Shown here in pieces: positions 7,772-19,505 of a DNA stretch of 64,000 nt. A program made the translations under genes and the position numbers. The notes beneath the pieces were generated by a model. It was not told the DNA's origin. It saw only the letters and a list, made by a program, of their open reading frames with translations, and did no database searches. Position 1 is the first letter of the stretch; each line of letters begins with the position of its first letter. This DNA comes from HK1 sp965215295 (GTDB lineage: Bacteria; Pseudomonadota; Gammaproteobacteria; HK1): positions 3,100,001 to 3,164,000 of the forward strand of contig OZ244045.1 of NCBI GenBank assembly GCA_965215295.1, written 5' to 3'.

Positions 7772-8874
7772 CCGAAGCGCTGGTGACATTCGACGGCGTG
7801 GTCAAGCGCTTCGGGAACATCACCGCCGTGCAGGCGCTCGATCTCGAAATCGACAGAGGCGAGTTTCTGGCGATCATGGGGCCGTCGGGCTGCGGGAAGA
7901 CGACGACCCTGCGCATGCTGGCCGGGCTGGAGCGGCCGAGCGAAGGCGAAATCCGCCTCGACGGCAGACGCATGAACGAGGTGAAGGCTTCGGCGCGCGA
8001 TACGCCGATGGTCTGGCAGAACCTGGCCTTGTTCCCCTTCCTGAACGTCGTGAAGAACGTCGAGTTCGGCCTCAAGATGCGTGGCCTCGATGCCGCGGCG
8101 CGCCGCACGAAGGCCATGGAATGGCTCGACCGCCTCGATATCGGTGACTTCGCAGAGCGCGACGTCTCGCAGCTCTCCGGTGGCCAGCGGCAACGGGTCG
8201 CGCTCGCCCGCGCACTCGTTACCGAACCCGAGATCCTGTTGCTCGACGAGCCCTTGAGCGCGCTCGACGCCAACTTGGTGGTCCGCATGCAGGGGGTGCT
8301 CTCGCGCCTGCAGAAGGATCTCGGGATCACCTTCGTCTACGTCACCCACAGCCAGTCCGAAGCGTTCGCGATGGCCGACCGGGTGGTCATCATGAACGAA
8401 GGGCGCATTGCGCAGACCGGCTCTCCGCGCGAGGTCTACCGCAACCCGGCCGACCGCTTCGTCGCCGAGTTCGTGGGCACCAACAATATCCTGACCGGCC
8501 AGGTCCGTGGCATGGGCGCGGACCTGGTCGGACTCGATACCAGCCTGGGCCGGTTCCAGGCGGTGCGGCCCGGCCGCCAGAACCTGGACGACGGCCAACC
8601 GGTGACCTTCGTGGTCAGCGCGGACCTGGTCCAGCTATCCGGCATCGACGCGGCGCTCGAGAACCGGATCTCCTGCAGCCTGGTCAGCGAGGAGTTCGTC
8701 GGTTCGATGGTGACGCTGCTCCTCGAGACGGCCGAGGGCGTCGAGATCAAGGTACAGACCTCGCAACGCATACTAGAGCGCCTCGACCTGTCGGGCGCCA
8801 CGACCCTCTTCGCCTCGTGGTCGCCGGAACACGTCCACATCCTGCCGGAAGGCGCATCCGGGCCGCGCAACTGA
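7768..8874 (+). CDS. ABC transporter ATP-binding protein, PotA type
   Basis: 368-residue ATPase with Walker A GPSGCGKTT (near residue 35), signature LSGGQRQR, Walker B ILLLDEP and switch His in VTHSQSEA. The C-terminal third (from about residue 240) looks like the TOBE regulatory domain of PotA/MalK-type ATPases. The GTG start at 7768 overlaps the PotC-type stop; similarity starts at once (EALVTFDGVVKRFGN). The Q-loop reads PMVWQNLALFPFLNV, with the Trp-Gln variation common in this family. It completes the importer with the preceding three genes. Confidence 0.9.
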   Translation: MTEALVTFDGVVKRFGNITAVQALDLEIDRGEFLAIMGPSGCGKTTTLRMLAGLERPSEGEIRLDGRRMNEVKASARDTPMVWQNLALFPFLNVVKNVEFGLKMRGLDAAARRTKAMEWLDRLDIGDFAERDVSQLSGGQRQRVALARALVTEPEILLLDEPLSALDANLVVRMQGVLSRLQKDLGITFVYVTHSQSEAFAMADRVVIMNEGRIAQTGSPREVYRNPADRFVAEFVGTNNILTGQVRGMGADLVGLDTSLGRFQAVRPGRQNLDDGQPVTFVVSADLVQLSGIDAALENRISCSLVSEEFVGSMVTLLLETAEGVEIKVQTSQRILERLDLSGATTLFASWSPEHVHILPEGASGPRN

Positions 8875-8980
8875 TCCGCCGCGGTGCCGGGGCCACGAAC
8901 GCGGCAAATGCTTCGGCTATGATGGCCGCGTTTCAGGCATCCCCGCGCAGCGTCGGGGACAACCGGATCTCGAGGGCGAA

Positions 8981-9820
8981 GTGGCTTTCCAAATCGATCG
9001 CGTAGTACTCGCGTGGGCCCATCTCGAGGCGCTCGCCGGTGCATTCGCATCGGCGGGCCTCGCCACCGACTACGGCGGCATCCACTCCAACGGCGCGACC
9101 CACATGGCCACCCTCGGGTTCGCCGACGGGTCCTATCTGGAGCTCATATCGGTGCGCCAGCCCGGACAGCAGGCCCCGGTATGGCAGCACCACATCGCGA
9201 CCAACGGCGGCATCTGCGCCTGGTCGGTGTCGGTCGGCGACGTCCACAAGATCGGCGAGCGTCTGCGGATGCTCGGAATCCCCGTGGACGGCCCCCGATC
9301 ATCGCGCCGCCGCCGTCCCGACGGCGAGACCATCGAATCCGAAATCGCATTCGTGGGCGCCGAGGGGACGGGTTCGCTGCATCCGTTCATGATCACCGAC
9401 CGCACTCCACGCGAGAACCGGGTACGGCTCTCGCGTTCGATCGCCGGCAGCGGACTTGCGGGCCTGGATTCGGTCGTGCTGGCGGCCCCTGACGTCGAAG
9501 CGGCCGCGATCGAATTCCAGCGTGTCTACGGCGCCGGCGAGCCGGTCGACATCGACACCGGCACGTTCCCCGGCCGCACCGTGCAGCTTCATGGCGAGCC
9601 GGTGGCGATCACCTCTCCCGCATCTCCCGACGACTGGGTTGCCCGGCGGATCGGGACCTACGGCCCCATACCGTGCGCCTGCCTCGTCCGGTCCACCAAC
9701 ATGGCTGCGTCGCGCAAGCGGCTTCCGCTGACCGAGCCGGAAAGGTTCGGCCGGCGAGAGGTCGCATGGCTCGAATCCGAGACGTTGCGCCCGCTCCGCA
9801 TCGGCGTCGTATCGAAGTAG
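8981..9820 (+). CDS. VOC-fold (glyoxalase-like) protein
   Basis: 279 residues from a GTG start at 8981 with GAGGGCGAA upstream. The N-terminal half has the pattern of the glyoxalase-like domain seen in uncharacterised VOC proteins: IDRVVLAWAHLEALAGAF, then NGATHMATLGFADGSYLELI. His and Glu in that stretch may be metal ligands. A second, weaker VOC repeat may cover residues ~145-275 (GLAGLDSVVLAAPDVEAAA). VOC enzymes include dioxygenases, lyases and isomerases; the reaction here is unknown. It sits 106 bases after the polyamine-type ATPase on the same strand and could belong to that transcription unit. Confidence 0.7.
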   Translation: MAFQIDRVVLAWAHLEALAGAFASAGLATDYGGIHSNGATHMATLGFADGSYLELISVRQPGQQAPVWQHHIATNGGICAWSVSVGDVHKIGERLRMLGIPVDGPRSSRRRRPDGETIESEIAFVGAEGTGSLHPFMITDRTPRENRVRLSRSIAGSGLAGLDSVVLAAPDVEAAAIEFQRVYGAGEPVDIDTGTFPGRTVQLHGEPVAITSPASPDDWVARRIGTYGPIPCACLVRSTNMAASRKRLPLTEPERFGRREVAWLESETLRPLRIGVVSK

Positions 9821-9853
9821 TCCGGTTTCATCCGGGCCTCTCCCCGTGGCGCC

Positions 9854-10029
9854 AGCCCGGACTTCTCACCGGATCGCGAAGCGAGGACGCGCAGAGGCCG
9901 GGAGCGACAAGGCGAACGCGAGTCAGGGCGCGCAGTACTTGACGGTACGTCGAGCCCCTTGGCCGCGTTCAACGCAGTCGATGCCGGTCGATCCGCGTCC
10001 GAGAAGTGAGATGGCGAGAAATCCGGGCT
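9854..10029 (+). repeat. Inverted-repeat-ended interspersed repeat, copy A
   Basis: A 176-base element bounded by agcccggacttctc and gagaaatccgggct, inverted repeats matching at 13 of 14 positions. The interior includes acttgacggtacgtcgagc near the middle, a near-palindrome around GTAC. Closely related copies lie at 22125-22308 and, inverted and more divergent, at 52081-52247. It occupies the gap between the VOC gene and a tRNA. No open reading frame of its own and no obvious target duplication is seen. Confidence 0.8.
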
Positions 10030-10093
10030 AGACTGCATGAGTGCCGGCGGTTCCGGGTGCCTTGCACCGACACCGTGCCGCCACGACGTTCAT

Positions 10094-10170
10094 GGGCCTG
10101 TAGCTCAGTCGGTCAGAGCGGCGGACTCATAATCCGTTGGTCGCAGGTTCGAGTCCTGCCGGGCCCACCA
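10094..10170 (+). tRNA. tRNA with CAU anticodon, probably tRNA-Ile2 (lysidine-modified)
   Basis: 77 bases with a full cloverleaf. The acceptor stem GGGCCTG pairs with CGGGCCC, the anticodon loop is CTCATAA (anticodon CAT), the T-loop is GGTTCGAGTCC, and CCA is encoded at 10168-10170. The CAT anticodon fits elongator Met or the Ile2 species read after lysidine modification. The variable/T-arm segment TTGGTCGCAGG is closer to E. coli Ile2 than to elongator Met. Confidence 0.9.
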
Positions 10171-10290
10171 ATGAGGACATGCCGTCGTGTCCGAAGCACC
10201 CGTATCGACACCGCTCGAACCCGGTAGCCGATCGGGCGGACGCACACGAACCGGATTCTGCCGAAAGGACATGGACACGGAGGACTCGGG

Positions 10291-10752
10291 ATGACGTATC
10301 GACGCGCAGCAGCACTTGCCCGGCCGGCGATCCTGATGGCCATCACCCTGTTCAGCGCCGCGTTGCCGGCACAGGAGTTCACGCTCGGGAACGTGACGAT
10401 CGCCGATCCATGGGCGAGGGAGATGCCGCCCAATGCCCCCAACGGCGCGGCGTACTTCCGGGTCGAGAATCGCGGCGGCGCGCCGGATCGCATCGTCTCC
10501 GCGCGTACCGACATCGCCGAGAGCGTGGAGATCCATACGCACGAGATGGAAAACGGGTTGATGAAGATGCGCCAGGTCGAGTCGATCGAGGTCTCCGCCG
10601 GGGGCGAGGTCCTGCTCAAGCCCCACGGACTGCACGTGATGCTGTTCGGGCTGAAGCAGCCGCTGGTGGGCGGAGAGAGCTTCGACCTGACGGTGGTGTT
10701 CGAGAAGTCCGGTGCGCTCGATCTGTCGGTCCCCATCAAGCGTATGGAGTGA
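10291..10752 (+). CDS. Periplasmic copper chaperone PCu(A)C family
   Basis: 153-residue exported protein with a signal peptide at residues 1-27 (AILMAITLFSAALPAQE). The copper-binding pattern H-M-...-M-...-H-x-M is visible: IHTHEMENGLMKMRQ followed by KPHGLHVMLFGL. Family members deliver Cu(I) to the CuA centre of cytochrome oxidase or store periplasmic copper. The ATG at 10291 has GGAGG seven bases upstream. It lies alone between a tRNA and a rhomboid gene, with no Sco or Cox partner in view. The fold and metal motif are clear; the client oxidase is not shown here. Confidence 0.88.
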   Translation: MTYRRAAALARPAILMAITLFSAALPAQEFTLGNVTIADPWAREMPPNAPNGAAYFRVENRGGAPDRIVSARTDIAESVEIHTHEMENGLMKMRQVESIEVSAGGEVLLKPHGLHVMLFGLKQPLVGGESFDLTVVFEKSGALDLSVPIKRME

Positions 10753-10978
10753 GCAGGAACCGCCGGCATCGAAGGGTACGGACGCCACACCCCGGGAAAC
10801 GGTGGGCCCACCGCCGCCGAGGGGGAGCCGTCCGCCGGCATCGAAGGACGCGGACAGCCACACTCCGCGATGTTCGCGCAACGCCCTGCCGGACCACCCG
10901 GATTCGCCTCGGGCAGAGCCGGTCGACCACCGGCACCGCGCGACGAACGGAACGAGAGCCGGCAGAGGCGGATACGTC

Positions 10979-11677
10979 TTGATACCACTGCGTGACGACA
11001 ACCCGTGCTCGATCACACCCGCGGTGAGCCGGACGCTCATCGGGACGTGCGTACTCGCCTTCCTGTGGCAGCTCTCGCTCGGGTCGCACGACGCCCAGGT
11101 TGCGGTCTACGCCCTGGGCGTCATCCCGGCCATTCTCTTCGAGGGTGCCCGGTTGCCGCCGGAGGTGGTGATGGTGCCGCCCGCGGCCACCGTGCTCACG
11201 TCGATGTTCCTGCACGGCGGGTGGATGCACCTCATCGGCAACATGCTCTACCTGTGGATCTTCGGCGACAACGTCGAGGACAGCATGGGCCACGGGCGGT
11301 TCATGGTCTTCTACGTCCTGTGCGGAGTGGCGGCGGTACTGGCGCAGGCGCTGCCGGACACACACTCGCAGGTGCCCATGATCGGGGCGAGCGGCGCGAT
11401 CTCCGGCGTGCTGGGAGCCTACCTGCTGCTCTACCCCCATGCCCGCGTGCTGGTGCTGATTCCGCTCGGCTTCTTCTCCCAGGTCATCCACCTGCGCGCC
11501 GGCATCGTGCTCGGGCTGTGGTTTGCCCTCCAGCTATTCAATTCGATGGTGACGCCGGCGGGCGGCGGAGGCATCGCGTTCGGAGCGCACATCGGCGGCT
11601 TCGTCGCCGGGCTCGCGATGATCCCCCTGTTCAAGCGGCGCAACGTGCGGTTGCTGCAGCCGGGCCGGCGGCGGTAG
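10979..11677 (+). CDS. Rhomboid-family intramembrane serine protease
   Basis: 232-residue polytopic protein. Hallmarks of rhomboids are present: LHGGWMHLIGNMLYLWIFG (the HxxxN segment), catalytic Ser in GASGAISG (residues ~137-144), and catalytic His in GAHIGGFVAG. Both halves of the Ser-His dyad are retained, so it should be active. The TTG start at 10979, with AGAGG upstream, sits right before the first conserved residues (IPLRDDNP); the frame is open further upstream, but that stretch is low-complexity and not conserved. Bacterial rhomboids cleave single-pass membrane proteins; the client is unknown. It follows the copper chaperone by 226 bases. Confidence 0.85.
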   Translation: MIPLRDDNPCSITPAVSRTLIGTCVLAFLWQLSLGSHDAQVAVYALGVIPAILFEGARLPPEVVMVPPAATVLTSMFLHGGWMHLIGNMLYLWIFGDNVEDSMGHGRFMVFYVLCGVAAVLAQALPDTHSQVPMIGASGAISGVLGAYLLLYPHARVLVLIPLGFFSQVIHLRAGIVLGLWFALQLFNSMVTPAGGGGIAFGAHIGGFVAGLAMIPLFKRRNVRLLQPGRRR

Positions 11678-11780
11678 CACCGGCCCGATCGCAGGGCGGC
11701 GCGGCCTGCCCGTCGAACGAAGTCCACCCTGTACGGCACCGCCCGCGGCCACCGGCAACGGCCACCGGCAGGCGGTCGCC

Positions 11781-11930
11781 GCCACCCGGGGACGGGCCGG
11801 ATTTCGATCTCCCGGGCAAGAGCGTCCGGGATCTGTCCGCCATCGCCCGGAGACAGGCTGGATCTCGATCTCCCGGGCGAGAGCCTCCGGGAATCTGTTC
11901 GCCATCACCCAGGGACGGGCCGGATGCGCC
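11781..11930. repeat. Tandem imperfect repeats of about 60 bases
   Basis: Two full units (11781-11838 and 11839-11900) and a partial third from 11901 share ggaxxcgatctcccgggc-like sequence and an 'atctgt.cgccat' joint. The block sits between the converging rhomboid and universal stress genes. Units are contiguous, with no spacers, so this is not a CRISPR. Function unknown; it might form hairpins and end transcription from either side. Confidence 0.65.
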
Positions 11931-11935
11931 GGGGC

Positions 11936-12781
11936 TCAGTGGGCGAGGAGGACGGGTATCCTCGCGTGCATCATGATGTGGCGCGTAGCGCCTCCGAAGA
12001 CGAGCTGCCGGATCCGGCTCTGGGTATAGGCGCCCTTGACGAGCAGATCCGCGCCGAGGGTGGCGCATTCGTCGAGCACCGCCTCCCCGGGCGAACGGCC
12101 CTCGGGGTCGATGACGCGAGCGCTGGCGGGGATGCCGTTGCGCACGAGATGCCCGCCGAGCTCGTCCGCGTCCGGACCAGGCACCCCCCAGCCCCTGACC
12201 GCAACGACGGTGACGCTGCTCGCGCCCGCCAGCAACGGCATCGCGAACGCGACGGTGCGCGCCGTCTCGGTACTGTTGTTCCAGGCGATGACGATGTTCC
12301 GGCCGAGAGCGTCGCCCGGTTCCTCCGGCGCAATGACGACCGGGCGTCCGCTCTCGAACAGCGCCGCTTCCGTCATCACGTGCCAGTCGACCCAGGGATG
12401 TCCGAACTCGCGGCCGATCACGATGAGGTCGAACACCCGGCCATGGTCTCCGATGATCTGGCCTTCGAGCCCTTCCATCTCCCGCCAGCCGATCGCGACC
12501 CCGGCGGACGGCTCGGTCAACGAGCCCGCCACCATCCCGCGTTCGGCCACACAGTCGTCGAAACGCGCCCTGGCGCGATCTCCGAGCCGCCGGCCTTCTG
12601 CCTTGAGCTGGGTCAGATACGAATCGGCGAGGACGATCCCCTCGCCGTCGATGATCTGTGGCGGACGCATCACGAACAGCCCTTCGACATAGCTGCCGTA
12701 CCGGACGGCGAGCTGCCGGCCGACATCGAGCGCGGCCTCGGCCGCATCGTCGTCGTAGAACGGAAGCAGGATCGTCTTCAT
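11936..12781 (-). CDS. Universal stress protein, two UspA domains
   Basis: 281-residue cytoplasmic protein made of two UspA-like halves, about 1-145 and 150-281. The second half ends with GGATRHIMMHARIPVLLAH, resembling the ATP-binding end of Usp domains; the first half ends ALFESGRPVVIAPEE without a full ATP loop. Tandem Usp proteins are known in proteobacteria and often bind ATP in only one half. The ATG at 12781 (MKTILLPFYDDD) was chosen because GGAGG precedes it and similarity begins there; an open frame extends 41 codons upstream without conserved sequence. It is transcribed toward the rhomboid gene and appears monocistronic. Confidence 0.85.
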   Translation of the reverse strand: MKTILLPFYDDDAAEAALDVGRQLAVRYGSYVEGLFVMRPPQIIDGEGIVLADSYLTQLKAEGRRLGDRARARFDDCVAERGMVAGSLTEPSAGVAIGWREMEGLEGQIIGDHGRVFDLIVIGREFGHPWVDWHVMTEAALFESGRPVVIAPEEPGDALGRNIVIAWNNSTETARTVAFAMPLLAGASSVTVVAVRGWGVPGPDADELGGHLVRNGIPASARVIDPEGRSPGEAVLDECATLGADLLVKGAYTQSRIRQLVFGGATRHIMMHARIPVLLAH

Positions 12782-12922
12782 GGCCGCACGCCTCCGAATC
12801 CGTGCCGTGGACGAGGCCCAAGGGTAACACCGGCATTTGATCGGATCAGATGCGGACCTCCGGACGATCGCGGCCGAGGACGAGGCTCGGGACGTCCTCG
12901 TCACGCATCGAACCGCAGACGA

Positions 12923-12954
12923 ACAGAGGCGGGTTCATACAGAGGCGGGTTCAT
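12923..12954. repeat. 16-base direct duplication at the trmB stop
   Basis: The sequence acagaggcgggttcat occurs twice in tandem (12923-12938 and 12939-12954). The trmB stop codon (12951-12953) lies in the second copy. This looks like a recent slippage duplication just downstream of, and including, the end of the gene. Confidence 0.75.
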
Positions 12955-13718
12955 TCGGCCGCGTCGCGCTCGACGACGCGCCATGCCAGATCGAACACGC
13001 GGTGTCCGCGCTCCCGGCCACGGCTTTCGAAGCGGGTCTCGCGACGGCGTCCGGGGCGCGGCATGAACCGGTCCGGAGCCGCGCAGTTCGCAAATCCGGG
13101 GTGCGCCTCGAAGACCTCCAGCATGTGTTGCGCATACGGCTCCCAGTCCGTCGCCAGATGCAGCCTGCCACCGGGTTCCAGCACCCGGTGGACCAGCGAG
13201 GCGAGCCAGGGCCGGACCAGGCGGCGCTTGTGGTGGCGTTTCTTCGGCCACGGGTCCGGGAACCAGATCAGGACTTCCTCCACGCTCGACGGCGCGAGCC
13301 AGTGCTCGAGCACATCGAGCGCATCCGCCATCACGACCCGGACGTTTGCGAGTCCGGCCTCGTCGCAACGCGCGAGCAGGCGCCCGACCCCGGGCGGATA
13401 GACCTCGATGCCCAGGAAATCGCGGTCGGGCTCACTGCTCGCGAGCGCCGCCAGGGCTTCGCCGGTTCCGAACCCGACCTCCACCGTCCGCGACGCCCGG
13501 CGGCCGAACAGGCGGTCGAGATCCAGGGGACGGCCCGGGAAGTCGAGCAAGTACCGATCGCCGAGGTCGGCCAGCGCCCGCCGCTGCGCCGCCGTCATCC
13601 GTCCGGCGCGGAGGACGAAGCTGCGGATCGTGCGCCGCCGCTCGGCGTCCTCGGTGTGCTCCTCCCGTACCCGCGCGTCGTCGCCGCCGGGCGGAAGATT
13701 GCCGGGGGCTTCTTTCAA
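12951..13718 (-). CDS. trmB: tRNA (guanine46-N7)-methyltransferase
   Basis: 255 residues. The SAM-binding motif is VEVGFGTGEAL (near residue 79), and the family signature WFPDPWPKKRHHKRR lies near residue 150, followed by ATDWEPYAQHMLE. TrmB makes m7G46 in the variable loop of tRNAs. The conserved N-terminal RTIRSFVLRAGRM shows that translation must begin upstream of it; the TTG at 13718 is the best candidate, six bases after the thiG stop. The thiS-thiG-trmB order is common in gamma- and betaproteobacteria, which supports both the call and cotranscription. Confidence 0.92.
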   Translation of the reverse strand: MKEAPGNLPPGGDDARVREEHTEDAERRRTIRSFVLRAGRMTAAQRRALADLGDRYLLDFPGRPLDLDRLFGRRASRTVEVGFGTGEALAALASSEPDRDFLGIEVYPPGVGRLLARCDEAGLANVRVVMADALDVLEHWLAPSSVEEVLIWFPDPWPKKRHHKRRLVRPWLASLVHRVLEPGGRLHLATDWEPYAQHMLEVFEAHPGFANCAAPDRFMPRPGRRRETRFESRGRERGHRVFDLAWRVVERDAAE

Positions 13719-13724
13719 CCGCCG

Positions 13725-14552
13725 TCAGACGAAGGTTCCATCGAGCGGGGATGACGCACTCGCGTAGCGCCTGCGGGACATGCGTCCCGCGAGGAATGCC
13801 TCGCGGCCCGCTTCGACGGCCTTGCCCATCGCCGAAGCCATCAGGATCGGCTCCTTCGCCGCGGCGATGGCCGTGTTCATCAGGACCCCGTCGCAGCCGA
13901 GCTCCATTGCGATGGCCGCGTCCGATGCGGTGCCGACACCGGCGTCGACGAGGATCGGCACCGACGCGTTCTCGATGATGGTGAGGATGTTCCAGGGGTT
14001 GCACACCCCGAGGCCGGACCCGATGGGAGCGGCCAGGGGCATCACCGAGCAGCAGCCGATCTCTTCGAGCCGCTTCGCGATCACCGGATCGTCGCTGGTG
14101 TAGACCATCACGTCGAAGCCGTCCCCGACCAGGGTTTCGGCCGCATCGAGAGTCTGGACGACGTCCGGGTAGAGGGTCTTCTCGTCGCCCAGCACCTCGA
14201 GCTTCACGAGCCGGTGCCCGTCGAGCAGCTCGCGGGCGAGCCGGCAGGTGCGCACCGCGCTCTTCGCGTCGTAACAGCCCGCCGTATTGGGAAGGATCGT
14301 GAACCGGTCCGGCGGCAGATGGTCGAGCAGGCTGGGTTCGCCGGGGTCCTGGCCGATGTTCGTGCGACGGATCGCGACGGTCACGATCTCCGCGCCGCTC
14401 GCCTCGATCGCGGCGCGGGTCTGCTCGAAGTCCCGGTACTTGCCGGTGCCGACGAGCAGGCGGGAGCGGTACTCGACACCGGCGACGGTCAAGGGCCGGT
14501 CCGCGCAGGCGCCGGCATCGTCCCGATGCCGGACGCGGGGTACTGCATTCAT
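13725..14552 (-). CDS. thiG: Thiazole synthase
   Basis: 275-residue TIM-barrel enzyme that builds the thiazole phosphate of thiamine from DXP, dehydroglycine and ThiS thiocarboxylate. Conserved stretches are visible: LLVGTGKYRDFEQT, VAIRRTNIGQ, LPNTAGCY, KLEVLGDEKTLYPD (with the Schiff-base Lys), PIGSGLG and DAGVGTASDAAIAMELG. AGGAGGAGG lies just upstream of the ATG at 14552, which fixes the start. The gene follows thiS by 33 bases and precedes trmB by six. The first ~20 residues (RVRHRDDAGACADRP) are a non-conserved extension. Confidence 0.96.
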   Translation of the reverse strand: MNAVPRVRHRDDAGACADRPLTVAGVEYRSRLLVGTGKYRDFEQTRAAIEASGAEIVTVAIRRTNIGQDPGEPSLLDHLPPDRFTILPNTAGCYDAKSAVRTCRLARELLDGHRLVKLEVLGDEKTLYPDVVQTLDAAETLVGDGFDVMVYTSDDPVIAKRLEEIGCCSVMPLAAPIGSGLGVCNPWNILTIIENASVPILVDAGVGTASDAAIAMELGCDGVLMNTAIAAAKEPILMASAMGKAVEAGREAFLAGRMSRRRYASASSPLDGTFV

Positions 14553-14585
14553 GGACGGAACCTCCTCCTCGTTGCCGACCGGGGG

Positions 14586-14786
14586 CTATCCGCCGCCGAT
14601 GGCGTGGACGATCTCGACCCGATCGCCGCTCGCGAGCGCATGCGCGCCGTGGCGGCTGCGCGGCACCACCTCCTCGTTGACCTCCACCGCGACGCGCTTC
14701 CCGGCGAGATCGAGCTCCTCGATCAGCGAAGCGACGGTGGCGCCATCCGCGACGGTGTGCGGATCGCCGTTCAACATGACCTGCAT
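14586..14786 (-). CDS. thiS: Sulfur carrier protein ThiS
   Basis: 66-residue ubiquitin-like sulfur carrier that ends in IGGG, one Gly beyond the usual Gly-Gly terminus. The beta-grasp pattern is clear: MLNGDPHTV, VASLIEELDLAGKRVAVEVNE, then VPRSRHGAHALASGDRVEIV. The C-terminal Gly is adenylated by ThiF and becomes a thiocarboxylate for ThiG; thiF is not in the window. The extra terminal Gly is odd and may need trimming or a tolerant ThiF. The start at 14786 (MQVMLNG) is preferred, with MLNG three codons later as an alternative; 40 codons of upstream open frame look non-coding. Confidence 0.88.
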   Translation of the reverse strand: MQVMLNGDPHTVADGATVASLIEELDLAGKRVAVEVNEEVVPRSRHGAHALASGDRVEIVHAIGGG

Positions 14787-15066
14787 CCCGGGAATCCTGC
14801 TGCCGATCCCGGCCGCGCCGGGACATGTGCCTCGTACGAAGAGCCGGAACACGGCCGTGCCGCAGGCTCCTCCGGCTAGGCTACGAGCCGCACCGGCACA
14901 GATCAACCAGCCGGAAACGACGGTGGTGGTCCGGTTTCAACCTCTCCCCGCAAGCCGGGTCGGCCGGAGGCGCGCCCCGGGATCGACGCCCTGCGCCGAA
15001 TCCGTGGTTGACCGGACCCGGGAAGGAAATAGAATTCCGACTGGGGCAAGGCTCGCGGCCAGCCCG

Positions 15067-15140
15067 GCGGGTGTAGTTCAATGGTAGAACCTCAGCTTCC
15101 CAAGCTGATGACGTGGGTTCGATTCCCATCACCCGCTCCA
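15067..15140 (+). tRNA. tRNA-Gly (anticodon CCC)
   Basis: 74 bases with acceptor stem GCGGGTG pairing with CACCCGC, anticodon loop TTCCCAA in the stem TCAGC/GCTGA, T-arm GGGTTCGATTCCC, and an encoded CCA at 15138-15140. It ends exactly at the base before the stop codon of the converging SPOR gene, so the two genes abut without a terminator between them. Confidence 0.95.
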
Positions 15141-15779
15141 TCACCCCTTCTTCACCCACACCACCAACGGGTTGGCGTACCCGTCCGCCCGGAGCTTGAC
15201 GCGGGCCGCCTCCAGGGAACCCCGATCGGCGTACGGGCCGATGCGCACCCGGTGCCACTTCTCGTCGCTGTTGACGGCGACGGTCTGCACGACCGGCCGG
15301 AATCCCAGCAGTATGAGTTGCGCCTTGAGGCCGTCCGCGTCGCCCATGCTCCTGAACGACGCGACCTGCAGGATGTAGTGGCCCGACCCGAGCGCCGGCT
15401 CCGAGTCCGTCTGCCTGTCCTCCCCGGCCGTGGAGCCCGTCGAGGCCTCCGTGTCCCCCGCGTTGCTCGCGGCGGGTGCGGGAGCCGACGCCGGGAGGTC
15501 TTCGTCCGGAACCACGATCTCCATCTCCGGCAACAGGGTGTAGAACTCGAACTTCGGCTTCGGCGGCGGCTCCGTCGAATCGGACCCGATCGAGTGGCCG
15601 ACCGTTCGCTCCACCGTCGCCCGGACCTGCTCGGCGGCCGGGTCCCGGCCGAGCACCACCCACGTCACGAGTCCGCCCGCGACCGCGCCGGCGAGGAACC
15701 AGGCCAGGCCGCGGTTCTTCGAGTCGCCGCGCCGGCGCACCGCATGTGACCGCCCGGGCCTGGACGCCATCGCTTCCAC
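15141..15779 (-). CDS. SPOR-domain cell-division/envelope protein (FtsN-like)
   Basis: 212 residues with the layout of FtsN-type proteins: a basic cytoplasmic N-terminus, one membrane segment near residues 24-44 (GLAWFLAGAVAGGLVTWVVL), a Pro/Ser/Ala-rich periplasmic linker, and a C-terminal SPOR domain from about residue 134 (YILQVASFRSMGDADGLKAQ). SPOR domains bind denuded septal peptidoglycan. The position directly after argS on the same strand, eight bases away, matches the argS-SPOR arrangement seen in pseudomonads. It lacks other proof of an essential FtsN role, so I leave the symbol empty. The gene ends against tRNA-Gly. Confidence 0.85.
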   Translation of the reverse strand: MEAMASRPGRSHAVRRRGDSKNRGLAWFLAGAVAGGLVTWVVLGRDPAAEQVRATVERTVGHSIGSDSTEPPPKPKFEFYTLLPEMEIVVPDEDLPASAPAPAASNAGDTEASTGSTAGEDRQTDSEPALGSGHYILQVASFRSMGDADGLKAQLILLGFRPVVQTVAVNSDEKWHRVRIGPYADRGSLEAARVKLRADGYANPLVVWVKKG

Positions 15780-15787
15780 CCGCTCCC

Positions 15788-17545
<1,758 letters not shown>

Positions 17546-17744
17546 CGGCCGGATCTTCCGAGGATTGCGAACAAGGTATTGGCGGCGCCTGCAAACCGGG
17601 CCGGGTACGGGGAGCTCGAGCGCGGGCCGCCGCGGTGCGAGGACGACGCATTCTATATGAGTGCGGGAAATTCAGGAAATCGTGGCCGAGACCCTCGCGA
17701 CCGGAGGAGTGGATACGACCTCGCAATACAGACCCATACAAAGG

Positions 17745-17768
17745 AAAGCCCCGCCGGAGCGGGGCTTT
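17745..17768 (-). terminator. Rho-independent terminator after groEL
   Basis: Perfect inverted repeat aaagccccg...cggggcttt with a short loop, about 30 bases beyond the groEL stop. On the minus strand the 3' arm runs into CTTTCCTTT. It isolates groEL from the argS operon further along on the same strand. Confidence 0.8.
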
Positions 17769-17797
17769 CGGTCCTGCCTGGAACGGGTGGACGTGAA

Positions 17798-19435
<1,638 letters not shown>

Positions 19436-19505
19436 CTGATGTGTCCTCTGTGTGTCGTGTCCGTCGTGTGTCCAGTCCCCGGCATCGAATCGCGAGCCGG
19501 ACCGC

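Noticed and set aside
10094..10170. Elongator tRNA-Met
   Set aside because: The anticodon fits, but the variable and T-arm sequence is closer to tRNA-Ile2. Not fully excluded.
11781..11930. CRISPR array
   Set aside because: Units are contiguous, imperfect and without spacers; no cas genes are present in the window.
14787..15066. TPP riboswitch upstream of thiS
   Set aside because: I looked for the CUGAGA and downstream conserved core on the minus strand and found neither.
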